Assembly: GCF_001591805.1 (NCBI RefSeq)
Contig: NZ_BCVP01000025.1
Coordinates: forward strand, 1-64,000
DNA: 64,000 bases
Origin: Neobacillus novalis NBRC 102450
Lineage (GTDB): Bacteria > Bacillota > Bacilli > Bacillales > Cytobacillaceae
Direction of reading: 5' to 3'
The notes below the pieces were generated by a model, which saw only the letters and a list, made by a program, of their open reading frames with translations, made no database searches and was not told where the DNA came from. The translations under genes were made by a program, and so were the position numbers. Position 1 is the first letter of the stretch. Each line of letters starts with the position of its first letter. Shown here in pieces: positions 16,361 to 25,524 of this stretch.

Positions 16361-17761
16361 ATGATAAAATCACAAACTGATTTGTACTATTTGACACGGA
16401 TGTATGAACGGATTTTGGACGAAGTAGACGTTGGAATTCATGCGGTGGACGAAACGGGCAAAACGATTATTTATAATAAAAAAATGATGCAAATGGAGTC
16501 GATGGACATCCATGATGTTATTGATAAAAATCTTCTAGATGTGTTTATGTTTAAAGACGACCAATCTAGTACCCTTGTAAAGGCATTGCAGGAAGGGAAA
16601 ATAACGACGAACGTTAAGCAAACCTATTTTAATAATAAGGGGCACGAAATTACAACAATCAACAATACCATCCCTATCTATACAGATGAAAAACTCGAGG
16701 GTGCTGTTGAAATTGCCAATGACGTCACAAAACTTGAACGGCTCATAAAAGGCAATATGAACAAGGGGGCCACGAAATATACCTTTGATAAAATAATTGG
16801 GGTGAGCCCTGCTATTAAAGAAGTGATTGAAGCGGCTAAACGGGCAACGCGAACCTCTTCCTACGTGTTGATCGTCGGCGATACAGGGACTGGGAAGGAG
16901 CTGTTTGCCCAAAGCATCCACAACGGGAGCGCGCGTTTATCCGCTCCATTTATCTCGCAAAATTGTGCGGCATTGCCTGATAATTTAATTGAGAGTCTTC
17001 TATTTGGCACGAAGCGCGGTGCCTTCACGGGCGCCGTTGATACCCCGGGATTATTTGAACAGGCAAACGGCGGCACCTTGCTGCTTGATGAAATTAACTC
17101 ATTGAATCTAAATCTTCAGGCAAAATTGCTCCGCGTCCTTCAGGAAAAAACAATCAGACGCATTGGTGATACGAAAGATACGCCAGTTGATGTAAGGGTC
17201 ATTGCCAATATGAATGAGGATCCTATTGATGCCATTGCCCATCAGCGGCTGCGCAAAGATTTATATTACCGGCTTGGAGTCGTAACGATCTTTGTTCCAC
17301 CACTAAAGGACCGCAAAGAAGACATACCATTATTGGTTGAAAATTTTATTGAAAAATACAATGAGCGTTTTCAAATGAATGTAAAAGGGTTGTCGGAGGA
17401 GGTCAAATCGTCTTTCCTTGAGTATGATTGGCATGGGAATGTCCGTGAACTTGAGCATATTATTGAAGCAGCCATGAACATCATGATGGATGAGGAATAT
17501 ATTATGTATTCCCACTTACCTTATCAATATCGAAGCAAAATGCAATTGAAGGAGAGATTGATGCCTCTCTCCACGGTAGACACCTTCATGAAAGGCAATT
17601 CAGATATTACGGTGCCACTAAAGAACCAAATGGAGTTATTTGAAAAAACCTATATCGAACACGTTTTATCGAAACATGATTTCAATATTTCAAGAGCAGC
17701 TAGATCACTCGGCCTAAGCCGCCAAAGCCTGCAGTACCGGATGAAGAAATTAGGCATATAG
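16361..17761 (+). CDS. Sigma-54-dependent transcriptional activator, RocR-like
   Basis: Activator of 466 residues. Residues about 10-125 form a PAS-type sensor (EVDVGIHAVDETGKTIIYNKKMM). The AAA+ domain (about 140-375) has Walker A GDTGTGKE, the sigma-54 contact loop GAFTGA, Walker B GGTLLLDEIN and the arginine-finger region RLRKDLYYRLG. The C-terminus carries a Fis-type helix-turn-helix (ISRAARSLGLSRQSLQYRMKKL). It is divergent from rocD, whose promoter is of the sigma-54 type, so it probably activates ornithine/arginine catabolism in response to ornithine or citrulline. Confidence 0.93.
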   Translation: MIKSQTDLYYLTRMYERILDEVDVGIHAVDETGKTIIYNKKMMQMESMDIHDVIDKNLLDVFMFKDDQSSTLVKALQEGKITTNVKQTYFNNKGHEITTINNTIPIYTDEKLEGAVEIANDVTKLERLIKGNMNKGATKYTFDKIIGVSPAIKEVIEAAKRATRTSSYVLIVGDTGTGKELFAQSIHNGSARLSAPFISQNCAALPDNLIESLLFGTKRGAFTGAVDTPGLFEQANGGTLLLDEINSLNLNLQAKLLRVLQEKTIRRIGDTKDTPVDVRVIANMNEDPIDAIAHQRLRKDLYYRLGVVTIFVPPLKDRKEDIPLLVENFIEKYNERFQMNVKGLSEEVKSSFLEYDWHGNVRELEHIIEAAMNIMMDEEYIMYSHLPYQYRSKMQLKERLMPLSTVDTFMKGNSDITVPLKNQMELFEKTYIEHVLSKHDFNISRAARSLGLSRQSLQYRMKKLGI

Positions 17762-17841
17762 GGACATGGGGACAGTAAACCCCACCCTGTCCCAAATTTC
17801 ATTGAATTTTGTATGGTGGCGAATATCCTAAACCACATCAA

Positions 17842-17873
17842 AAAGAACCACCAAGGGCATCGGTGGTTCTTCC
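17842..17873. terminator. Bidirectional terminator
   Basis: A perfect ten-base stem AAGAACCACC/GGTGGTTCTT with a nine-base loop lies between the convergent activator and ABC exporter genes. Confidence 0.75.
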
Positions 17874-17921
17874 TTTTGGCACTTCATTCCTTACACTGCG
17901 CAAAGGAAACTAGTGCTCTCT

Positions 17922-19658
17922 TTATACTTGAAGTGATTTTGCCTGCATTTGATACATTTGCTCATAGATGCCGCCTTGGGCCAGTAATTCATCGTGAGTG
18001 CCTTGTTCTTTAATCACGCCTCGTTCTAATACAAGAATACGATCAGCATTTTTGATGGTCGAAAGACGGTGAGCAATAATAAAAGTTGTCCGTCCCTTCT
18101 TAAGAACATCCATCGCATGCTGAATCATTTCTTCCGTCTCTGTATCAATATTGGAGGTTGCTTCGTCCAAAATTAATATTGCAGGGTCAAAAGCGAGCGC
18201 TCTTGCGAATGAAATAAGTTGTCGCTGGCCTGAAGAAAGTGTGCTGCCTTTTTCAATGACGGGTTCATCAATCCCTTTTTCCAGATTCCTGAAGACACTT
18301 TCTGCCCCAACCGCTTTCAAGGCTGCTTCTACCTTTTCTCGTGAGATGCTTGGGTCATTCAAACTCACATTCGAGGCAATCGTTCCGGTAAATAAATAAG
18401 GATCTTGTAACACAATGCCCATATGTTTGCGCATTGTCTGCCTTGGCACAGAAGTAACGTCAATCCCATCAATATAAATCTTCCCCTTAGATGGATCGTA
18501 GAAACGGAAGAGCAAGTTCATAATCGAACTCTTCCCAGAACCCGTATGACCAACAAGCGCCACAGTCTCGCCGCGATTCGCTTCAAAGGATAAATTCTTC
18601 AACACATAATCATTGTTTTTGTAAGCAAATGACACATCTTCAAATAGGACATGCCCATCGTATCTAGGCATCATTTCTTGTGATACATTTTCACCAGTGG
18701 TATCTAACACTTCAAACACTCGTTTCCCGGCAACGAGTGAGCGTTCCAGCTGTGAAAACTGATTGACCACATTCGTAATTGGATTGAATAATCTCGTTAA
18801 GTAATCAACAAACGCATAGAGTGTACCCGAAGAGACCATTTGTGTTGTCGTTAACGATTGTGTCCCAAAATAAACAATGAAAATGGTAAACAGGATGAGA
18901 CGTAACGAATTCACTAAATTAAATGACGTTGCCGAATCTAAAAACAATAGCTTGCGCTGATAGGCATAATGTTCTTCATTCATCTCATCAAATTCCTTCG
19001 TCATTTGCTTCTCACGACGAAAGGCTTGAATAATCGTCATGCCTTGAATTGATTCATTAATCATCGCGTTAATATCGGCAATTTTTGTGCGAATCACATC
19101 ATTGTATTGCGCCGCATACTTTCGATATAAAATCATCCAAAGATAGACGATTGGCATCATGATTAAGGCAATCAGCGCCATTTTCCAATTTAAAATAAAC
19201 AGGGCGATATAGACACCCGCTATCGAGATGAAACTTGTGGCAAAGTTAGAAAGTACTTGCACATATAAATTTCTTAATGCTTCGGTATCATTTGTGACCC
19301 GTGCGACAATTTTTCCTGCCGGCAATTGATCAAAATACTGAATCGGCAATCTTTGAATATGTCCAAATACGTCTTGCCTTAATCTTTGGACCACACGATT
19401 TGCTCCCATTTGCAAATAAATATACATAAAGTAACGTAAAATGGCGGTTGCCACCGCTAAGATAAAATATAAACAAAGGAGCCAGGTAATCGGCTCAATA
19501 TTAATTTTTCCAATGGTCATATGTTCATCGATAATATTTTTTGCAATAAATGGACCTGCAAGTTCCGTAAATACAGCAGCCGTTAAGAATAATAGCCCAA
19601 GAAAAATCGTCCGCTTAAAATACATCGCATATTTCGTTAATCGTTTACCCGTACTCAT
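17922..19658 (-). CDS. ABC exporter half-transporter, catalytic partner
   Basis: A 578-residue ABC half-transporter: an N-terminal six-helix membrane domain (about residues 15-300) and a C-terminal ATPase with Walker A GHTGSGKS, signature LSSGQRQ and a canonical Walker B with catalytic Glu (ILILDEATSNID). It overlaps the preceding half-transporter gene by four bases (ATGA), so the two are translationally coupled and should form a heterodimer in the plasma membrane. The pair resembles BmrCD/YheIH, YknUV and LmrCD multidrug exporters. An attenuator precedes the operon. Confidence 0.9.
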   Translation of the reverse strand: MSTGKRLTKYAMYFKRTIFLGLLFLTAAVFTELAGPFIAKNIIDEHMTIGKINIEPITWLLCLYFILAVATAILRYFMYIYLQMGANRVVQRLRQDVFGHIQRLPIQYFDQLPAGKIVARVTNDTEALRNLYVQVLSNFATSFISIAGVYIALFILNWKMALIALIMMPIVYLWMILYRKYAAQYNDVIRTKIADINAMINESIQGMTIIQAFRREKQMTKEFDEMNEEHYAYQRKLLFLDSATSFNLVNSLRLILFTIFIVYFGTQSLTTTQMVSSGTLYAFVDYLTRLFNPITNVVNQFSQLERSLVAGKRVFEVLDTTGENVSQEMMPRYDGHVLFEDVSFAYKNNDYVLKNLSFEANRGETVALVGHTGSGKSSIMNLLFRFYDPSKGKIYIDGIDVTSVPRQTMRKHMGIVLQDPYLFTGTIASNVSLNDPSISREKVEAALKAVGAESVFRNLEKGIDEPVIEKGSTLSSGQRQLISFARALAFDPAILILDEATSNIDTETEEMIQHAMDVLKKGRTTFIIAHRLSTIKNADRILVLERGVIKEQGTHDELLAQGGIYEQMYQMQAKSLQV

Positions 19659-21397
19659 GACCCGCCCCCTTCCAGCTGTTGACGGTCAAATTGTTCTTTA
19701 TACCAGCCGTTTTGTCCAATAAGTTCTTCATGTGTTCCTTGCTCGGTAATTTGCCCCTCATCGAGCACGATAATTTGATCGGCATGCTGTACACCAGATA
19801 AACGATGGGTAGTAATAATCGTTGTCTTACCACTTCGCTCATTCTGAATGTTTCGGAGTATTCTAGACTCCGTTTTTGCATCGACTGCTGATAATGAGTC
19901 ATCAAGGATTAATATTTCCGGATTTTTAATAAGCGCCCGTGCAATCGATACCCGCTGCTTTTGTCCGCCTGATAAAGAAACTCCTTTTTCCCCGACAAGT
20001 GTTTCGAGCCCCATCGGTAAGTTTTCTAAATCCTTTTTAAAGTAGGCAAGGTGAATGGCTTCCTGTAAATCCGCTTCTGTTGCATCTTCTTTACCAAATA
20101 AAATATTTTCAGCTATCGTACGTGAAAATAATACATGATCCTGTGGTACATACCCGATCCAATCCAGAATCTGTTCTTTTGTTTGCGCGGCGATATCGAC
20201 TCCGGCAATTGTTAACTGTCCCTCATCAAGTGGATATTCACGCAATAATTGTCTTAGGAAAGTTGTTTTTCCTGCACCCGTTTTTCCAACAATCCCAAGC
20301 GTCTCTCCCCTTTTTAGCGACAAGGAAATTTGCTGTAAATTTTTCACCTGACTCGTTGGATATTGAAACATCAAGTCATCAAATCCAATGGCACTCGGTG
20401 TCGTGAGTGCAACCGGATTTTTCGTGTTTTGAACGTCTGCTACACTGTTAAGGGTTTCTTGTACCCGATCAAGCGAGGCATTCCCTTGCTGCATGACATT
20501 TATTAACTCGCCAATAGCGAAAATAGGCCACACCGCAATCCCTAAATAGACATTAAAGGTGACAAGCTGACCGACTGACATTTCACCATTTGATACAAGG
20601 TAGGCACCGTAGCCAAGTGCGACCACATAGCTGATACCGGTTCCGACTTTTGTTATCGGTCCGAACAAGGCATTTATTTTTGCCGTATACATATTTTTTG
20701 CGTATACTTCTTCACTCATATCAGCAAAATTCTTTTCATCCTTTTTCTCCTGCACGTAGGCACGAATCACCCTCACACCGGCGACAGATTCTAAAACACT
20801 ATCATTCAGTTCTCCAAACGCATCCTGCGCCTTCATATATCGCTCATGCACCAGTTTGCCAAGATACTGAATTAACACAGCCATAATCGGCACTGGCAGC
20901 ATCGCAAAAAACGTTAATTTCCAAGAAATCATAAACCCCATCGCACAGATAATGGCACCCATATATAACGTGGAATCAATCAGCGTCATAATCCCAAATC
21001 CCGCTGTAATCGAAACGGAATTTAAATCATTGGTTGCACGTGCCATTAAATCACCCGTACGATTCTTTTCATAAAATGTTGGCGTCATTTTTAAAAATTG
21101 CCGCATTAATTTCCGGCGCATGATCCTCTCAAGATTAATAGCCCCTTCAAATAAACGATATTGCCAAACAAAATTTAAAAAGTAGCCAAATGTTATTATC
21201 GCAACAAATATTAGTACATATTTAACTAATATTTCTTTTGACATTTCACCAGCAGTTAATACATCGATAATGGAGCCAAGTAAATATGGTGGAACCACTT
21301 CCAGCACACTGGCAACCATTAATAAGGAAATAGCAATTGTATATTGCTTCCAATACTGTTTAAAAAACCAGCCTAATTTACCTAGTACATCAAACAT
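19655..21397 (-). CDS. ABC exporter half-transporter with degenerate catalytic site
   Basis: A 580-residue half-transporter with an N-terminal membrane domain and an ATPase with Walker A GKTGAGKT and signature LSGGQKQR. Walker B reads ILILDDSLSAVD: the catalytic Glu is Asp. This is the known mark of the BmrC-type subunit in heterodimeric exporters, where one of the two ATP sites is non-hydrolytic. The start has only a weak ribosome binding site (GTAGGGATG). It is the first structural gene behind the leader peptide/terminator region, which suggests induction by a ribosome-targeting compound. Confidence 0.9.
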   Translation of the reverse strand: MFDVLGKLGWFFKQYWKQYTIAISLLMVASVLEVVPPYLLGSIIDVLTAGEMSKEILVKYVLIFVAIITFGYFLNFVWQYRLFEGAINLERIMRRKLMRQFLKMTPTFYEKNRTGDLMARATNDLNSVSITAGFGIMTLIDSTLYMGAIICAMGFMISWKLTFFAMLPVPIMAVLIQYLGKLVHERYMKAQDAFGELNDSVLESVAGVRVIRAYVQEKKDEKNFADMSEEVYAKNMYTAKINALFGPITKVGTGISYVVALGYGAYLVSNGEMSVGQLVTFNVYLGIAVWPIFAIGELINVMQQGNASLDRVQETLNSVADVQNTKNPVALTTPSAIGFDDLMFQYPTSQVKNLQQISLSLKRGETLGIVGKTGAGKTTFLRQLLREYPLDEGQLTIAGVDIAAQTKEQILDWIGYVPQDHVLFSRTIAENILFGKEDATEADLQEAIHLAYFKKDLENLPMGLETLVGEKGVSLSGGQKQRVSIARALIKNPEILILDDSLSAVDAKTESRILRNIQNERSGKTTIITTHRLSGVQHADQIIVLDEGQITEQGTHEELIGQNGWYKEQFDRQQLEGGGS

Positions 21398-21435
21398 GCA
21401 GCATCCCTACTTTCCTGAACATCTGTGAACCATAG

Positions 21436-21492
21436 CTACCCAGAATCTAGCAGCTCCTTATTGAAAATCAATCTTCTTTGTTTGTTCCACAT
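21436..21492 (-). CDS. Possible 18-residue small ORF upstream of the exporter
   Basis: The frame MWNKQRRLIFNKELLDSG has a good site (AAGAAGGAG) nine bases before its ATG and ends 38 bases before the exporter start. It lies after the attenuator terminator, so it would be translated only in read-through transcripts. It could help expose the weak exporter ribosome binding site. Evidence is limited to the start signals. Confidence 0.4.
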   Translation of the reverse strand: MWNKQRRLIFNKELLDSG

Positions 21493-21537
21493 CTTCATCT
21501 ACTCCTTCTTAACAATTCACAAAATATTCCGCAACAC

Positions 21538-21577
21538 AAAAAAGAGAAGCATACCCTAAAAAGAGCATGCATCTCTG
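21538..21577 (-). terminator. Attenuator terminator of the ABC exporter operon
   Basis: On the minus strand AGAGATGCAT (21577-21568) pairs with ATGCTTCTCT (21553-21544), with one T-T mismatch, followed by a run of seven T residues (21544-21538). It lies between the 19-residue leader peptide gene and the exporter genes. Confidence 0.7.
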
Positions 21578-21580
21578 GAA

Positions 21581-21609
21581 AAGGTATCGAAGCCGTGCCG
21601 ATACCTTTC
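21581..21609 (-). promoter_or_regulatory. Leader hairpin upstream of the attenuator
   Basis: A perfect ten-base stem, AAAGGTATCG/CGATACCTTT with a nine-base loop, lies between the leader peptide stop codon and the terminator. Alternative pairing with the terminator arm could not be settled by eye, so its role as pause or anti-terminator element is inferred from position. Confidence 0.55.
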
Positions 21610-21638
21610 ATCATGTTAGGAATTCACCAATTTACAGA

Positions 21639-21698
21639 TTACAGGTATGGACAATATATGAAATTAGCAGTTAAGTAGTGTACATGAAGATCTCGCAT
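21639..21698 (-). CDS. Regulatory leader peptide of the ABC exporter operon
   Basis: A 19-residue frame, MRDLHVHYLTANFIYCPYL, with a very strong ribosome binding site (AAAGGAGGA, 21714-21706) seven to eight bases before the ATG. It stops 30 bases before a stable hairpin and then a Rho-independent terminator. The order promoter, short peptide, hairpins, terminator, exporter is that of ribosome-mediated attenuation in bmrBCD and in ABC-F resistance genes: a drug-stalled ribosome on the short frame would prevent termination. The peptide sequence itself is not one I recognise. Confidence 0.72.
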   Translation of the reverse strand: MRDLHVHYLTANFIYCPYL

Positions 21699-21741
21699 TG
21701 TCCATTCCTCCTTTGTAAAAAAATGTTTAGTGTCCTTGAAG

Positions 21742-21769
21742 ATTATCATTCTTTTCGTACAATTGTCAA
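21742..21769 (-). promoter_or_regulatory. Sigma-A promoter of the leader peptide and exporter operon
   Basis: Minus-strand TTGACA (21769-21764), 16-base spacer and GATAAT (21747-21742), some 45 bases upstream of the leader peptide start. Confidence 0.65.
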
Positions 21770-21783
21770 CAGTCAGATGATTA

Positions 21784-21815
21784 GGACTAGGGACAGGCTC
21801 CTTGTCCCAAAAAAG
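21784..21815. repeat. GGGACA hairpin (dispersed family)
   Basis: GGGACAGGCTCCTTGTCCC followed by a run of A. The same hairpin type recurs in this window at about 2642, 29567, 30483, 33764, 34693, 41905 and 42043, always between genes. Confidence 0.7.
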
Positions 21816-21882
21816 GAAAACCTCTTTCGTTAGGTAATAATCACTCAAAATAGCACCCTAATATAAAATCAATCCATCATAC

Positions 21883-22563
21883 TTACCTTTTCAGTTTTTT
21901 GTTGGTTGATTTACTTTGGAGTAAGTCACTTAATGCCTGGGTATAATGGTTCGAGAATTCATGTTTAACTCTTTCTTTATCTTTGGATCTAAGTACATCC
22001 ACAAGTAATTGATGATTTTTAACAACAGAATTGACCCTAATCGGCACACTATTCGCCATTGTAAAAAACATAGCCCCTAATTGGATGTCTAGTTGCTGGT
22101 GCATGTGTTGTAAGCGCTTATGTTTTGAGGCGGCAACAATAATTTGATGAAAATCCCGATCGGTATTTTCCATAGACTCTATATCTTTCTGGATAATTGC
22201 TTGATGAAAGTTTTCTATTAATCTTTCCAGTTGATGGAGTTCCTTTTCCGAAATATGATCAATTGATAGCTGAGCTGCTTCACCTTCCAGTAAAGCCCTT
22301 AGCGTATAAATCTCCCAAGCGTCTTTTGTGGATAACGTTGAAACGAACGTTCCTTTATTTGTTTCATGTTTAACAAGTCCTTCATTTTGCAGCATACGCA
22401 ATCCTTCCCTTAAAGGACCTCTTGAAATATTCATTTGTTCTGCAATCCTAACTTCGTTAATTCGTTCCCCCGGTTGGAGAGTACCATTTAGAATCATTTT
22501 CCGAACTTCCTTCGCCACACGATCTGATAACGTGGTATGGTTTAAGGGTATGTTCACGTTCAT
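21883..22563 (-). CDS. GntR-family regulator with FCD domain
   Basis: A 226-residue regulator: N-terminal winged helix (LSDRVAKEVRKMILNG, then RINEVRIAEQMNISRGPLREGLRML, residues 10-65) and an all-helical FCD ligand domain (about 75-215) with the metal-binding residues in DRDFHQIIVAASKH. Such proteins bind small carboxylates or amino acids. It is the last gene of a seven-gene cluster with an oligopeptide importer and a peptidase, and a perfect palindrome overlaps the cluster promoter, so local repression is likely. Confidence 0.9.
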   Translation of the reverse strand: MNVNIPLNHTTLSDRVAKEVRKMILNGTLQPGERINEVRIAEQMNISRGPLREGLRMLQNEGLVKHETNKGTFVSTLSTKDAWEIYTLRALLEGEAAQLSIDHISEKELHQLERLIENFHQAIIQKDIESMENTDRDFHQIIVAASKHKRLQHMHQQLDIQLGAMFFTMANSVPIRVNSVVKNHQLLVDVLRSKDKERVKHEFSNHYTQALSDLLQSKSTNKKLKR

Positions 22564-22647
22564 GCATCTCCTTTCCGATGAGATTTGGACAATTTGGAAG
22601 ATTAATAGATCGCCTCTAGTAGAATAAAAGGCAATCCATTATTATTC

Positions 22648-23703
22648 TTATAACTTGTTGCTTAAACCTTCAATAAATTTAACAATTAAATTTACCGAAT
22701 GCTCTACATCATCTAAATGTACACACCCAACTCCTGAATGGATATAACGGGATGGTACGGAAACGGTTCCTGTTAGAACACCATGTCCACTTAGGCTAAT
22801 TGCTTTTCCGTCCGTCGCACCTTTAAGGAGAACATCTCTTTGATATGGAATATTATGTTCTTCAGCGACCTTCTCTAAATGTTTAGCTAACTTTTTTGGA
22901 ACTGCTAAACCACCATCATAGAAAGTAATGGACGTTCCCTTACCCATTTTTACTGGAATGGCTTTATCTTCGATTCCAGGAGTACCCCCTGAAAGCGTTA
23001 CATCAATAGCGAGTGCTACATCAGGTTGTACAGTGAAGCCCGCTGGTCCGGCACCTCGAATGCCAACCTCTTCCTGTACGGTTGCAACTCCATAAACGGT
23101 TGGGATAATATCCTTATCTGCTAAGCGTTTCATTACTTCCACAAGCACCGCACAGCCAGCACGGTCATCAACAGCCTTTCCTGTAAATACCTTACCACCA
23201 TTCAGATATTGACCTTTTCGATCAAAGGTTACAAAGTCACCCACTCTTACTCCTAAGGATTCGGTTTCCTCTTTGTTACTCGTTCCGATATCCACATGCA
23301 TATCCGCAATTGGAATCGCTTTCTTTTCTTCCTCTGCTGAGACGATATGAGCAGGCTTACTGCCAGTTACTCCCTTTACGGTACCTTTGTCTGTATGGAT
23401 TTCAAGAATCTGGCTGATCACCATTCGGCAATCATGATATCCTACAGGGCCAATATATACAAATCCTTTTTCATCAATGTGGGTAACAACAAAACCAATT
23501 TCATCCATATGTGCTGCAAGCATTACTTTTAAATCTGAGTTGCTCCCTTTTTTAATAAAGAACTGATTTCCAAGTGCATCTTCAGAATGCTCATCCACAT
23601 TGCCAGATAACTGTTCCTTAATATAATTGGCAACAAGTACTTCATCACCAGAAACACCGATTAATTGATCAAGTTCTACTAACAGATCTTTTAATTTTGT
23701 CAT
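22648..23703 (-). CDS. M42-family aminopeptidase
   Basis: Co-catalytic metallopeptidase of the M42 (glutamyl aminopeptidase/TET) family, about 351 residues. Metal ligands are visible in LAAHMDEIGFVV (first His-Asp), GKAVDDRAGC, the catalytic pair in TVQEEVGIRG, ALAIDVTLSGG and the final His in RYIHSGVG. It works in the cytoplasm and removes N-terminal residues from peptides. The gene follows the oligopeptide-binding protein gene in the same direction, so it probably digests the peptides brought in by the transporter. The ATG at 23703 has the better-spaced site; one at 23715 is possible. Confidence 0.92.
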   Translation of the reverse strand: MTKLKDLLVELDQLIGVSGDEVLVANYIKEQLSGNVDEHSEDALGNQFFIKKGSNSDLKVMLAAHMDEIGFVVTHIDEKGFVYIGPVGYHDCRMVISQILEIHTDKGTVKGVTGSKPAHIVSAEEEKKAIPIADMHVDIGTSNKEETESLGVRVGDFVTFDRKGQYLNGGKVFTGKAVDDRAGCAVLVEVMKRLADKDIIPTVYGVATVQEEVGIRGAGPAGFTVQPDVALAIDVTLSGGTPGIEDKAIPVKMGKGTSITFYDGGLAVPKKLAKHLEKVAEEHNIPYQRDVLLKGATDGKAISLSGHGVLTGTVSVPSRYIHSGVGCVHLDDVEHSVNLIVKFIEGLSNKL

Positions 23704-23769
23704 TTCAACATTCATCCCTTCTTTTTATATGTATAGAAAGGTAGAGAGAAACTCTCTACCCTTAAACAA

Positions 23770-25422
23770 TTAATGCTTTGTTACTGAAATATTTTGAAGT
23801 GGGTCCATCCAAACTGGGTGTTGATAGAAACCTTTCAACCATGGTTGAACAATTGCATAGCGAACAGGGGTATACAATGGAACCCATGGAGCATCTTTTA
23901 AAACCTCTAATTGAATTTCTGAAAAGGCAGCCCATCGTTCTTGTCCAGGTGATAGTGTGGAAGCTTTCTTCAACATATCGTTGACGACCGGATTGTTATA
24001 TGCAGCCCAGTTATTAGCTGGAACCTCACTGCCATTTAATAAGACATCAAGAAAGTTAGATGGATCCGGATAATCCTGGAACCAAGCAGTACTTACCATC
24101 CCATATTTTAATGACCGGGCTCCATCACTGTAGGATGAGCCAGATAACGGACGAATCTCAACATCAATTCCAATTTCCTTAAGATCAGACTGAATGGATT
24201 GTGCTTCCTTCGTTGCTTGGTCACTGCTAGTTGTTAGCATCGTTGTTTTAAACCCATCCGCGAAGCCGGCCTCTTTAAGAAGTTCCTTTGCCTTTTCTTT
24301 GTTAAACTTGTAATCAACCTCTGCTGGAAGGTCCTTTTGATAGCCAGGCATATCAGGTGGCAGGATTTGATTTGTAGCAGTGGCACGTCCGTTGTTTAAC
24401 TTAACTAATTTCTCCTTATCAATCGCCATGTTAACCGCCTGACGAACAAGCTTATTATCAAATGGTTTTACCTGATTGTTAAGTGCTAAATAGTAGGTTG
24501 ACACTAGTGTTTGACTTTGCAATAGATCCTTGTATTTTGAATCCTGTTGGAACTGGATAAAGTCTGATGATCCAATCAATTGGTTCCAACCAATAAACGC
24601 TGTATCCCCTTGCTTAAATTTAAGTGCGGATGACTGGGCATTCTTTTCAAATGTGATAGTTATTTCATCAAGTTTTGGGAAGCCTGCCACAAAATAATCG
24701 GCATTCTTTTCTAAAACCATGTCCTTACCAGTGTTATACGATTTCAGCTTCCAAGGCCCGGTACCCATTGGCTTATGATCAAATTCTTTATTACCAATAG
24801 AGTCCACATACTGTTTATCAATCGCTGGGAAGAAAGGCATTGCTAATACGTTTAAAAAGGTTCCTTGCGGTTCTGTAATTTTAATGACAAGTGTATAAGG
24901 GTCTGGTGCTGTGATTCCGGAGATTTCTTTAGCTTTACCTTCTGAAAAATCTGTGGATCCAATTACTAAAGGATCAATAAATCCTTTCCCTGGCGAACCA
25001 ACCTCGGGGTCCAAGATGCGTTTAAATTCATCAATGAAGCTTTGAGCCGTCATTTCAGTTCCATTATGGAATTTAACACCCTTCTTAAGTTTAAAGGTAT
25101 AGGTTAATCCATCATCTGAGATGTTAAACTCTTCTGCTGCACTACCAACTAATTTTGTTGAATCAGGCTCATATGTTACGAGCATATTGTAAAATTGTGT
25201 AACTACCTCATAGCATCCAAAATCGTAACACATAGCAGGATCCAGATGTGAGAAATCTGCACTCATATCAATATTAATCTTTCCGCCTTTTACAGCTTCA
25301 CCATCATTTCCCTTTGTAGTCCCTTTACTATCTGTGCCCGTTGAATTCGATGAGCAGGCAGATAGTATAAGGAGTAAAATTAAAACCAACATGCCCATTT
25401 TTGTTGTTTTTTTCTTTGCCAT
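23770..25422 (-). CDS. Oligopeptide ABC transporter substrate-binding lipoprotein
   Basis: Extracytoplasmic solute-binding protein of family 5 (OppA/DppE), 550 residues. The N-terminus is a lipoprotein signal with the lipobox LSAC (Cys near residue 23) followed by a Ser/Thr-rich linker. The body carries the family 5 patterns GLTYTFKLKKGVKFHNG and TGPWKLKSYN. It is anchored outside the membrane and feeds the two permeases encoded just upstream. Peptides are the most likely substrate, supported by the adjacent aminopeptidase gene. Confidence 0.93.
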   Translation of the reverse strand: MAKKKTTKMGMLVLILLLILSACSSNSTGTDSKGTTKGNDGEAVKGGKINIDMSADFSHLDPAMCYDFGCYEVVTQFYNMLVTYEPDSTKLVGSAAEEFNISDDGLTYTFKLKKGVKFHNGTEMTAQSFIDEFKRILDPEVGSPGKGFIDPLVIGSTDFSEGKAKEISGITAPDPYTLVIKITEPQGTFLNVLAMPFFPAIDKQYVDSIGNKEFDHKPMGTGPWKLKSYNTGKDMVLEKNADYFVAGFPKLDEITITFEKNAQSSALKFKQGDTAFIGWNQLIGSSDFIQFQQDSKYKDLLQSQTLVSTYYLALNNQVKPFDNKLVRQAVNMAIDKEKLVKLNNGRATATNQILPPDMPGYQKDLPAEVDYKFNKEKAKELLKEAGFADGFKTTMLTTSSDQATKEAQSIQSDLKEIGIDVEIRPLSGSSYSDGARSLKYGMVSTAWFQDYPDPSNFLDVLLNGSEVPANNWAAYNNPVVNDMLKKASTLSPGQERWAAFSEIQLEVLKDAPWVPLYTPVRYAIVQPWLKGFYQHPVWMDPLQNISVTKH

Positions 25423-25524
25423 TTAAATAAACCTCCCCTTTTACCTTTACCTATTTTGTAACATGGTCTTGAAGACCCCTGAAGAGAAACTTCTCACCGC
25501 CTTTCAAGGATTCTACTTTTTAAC

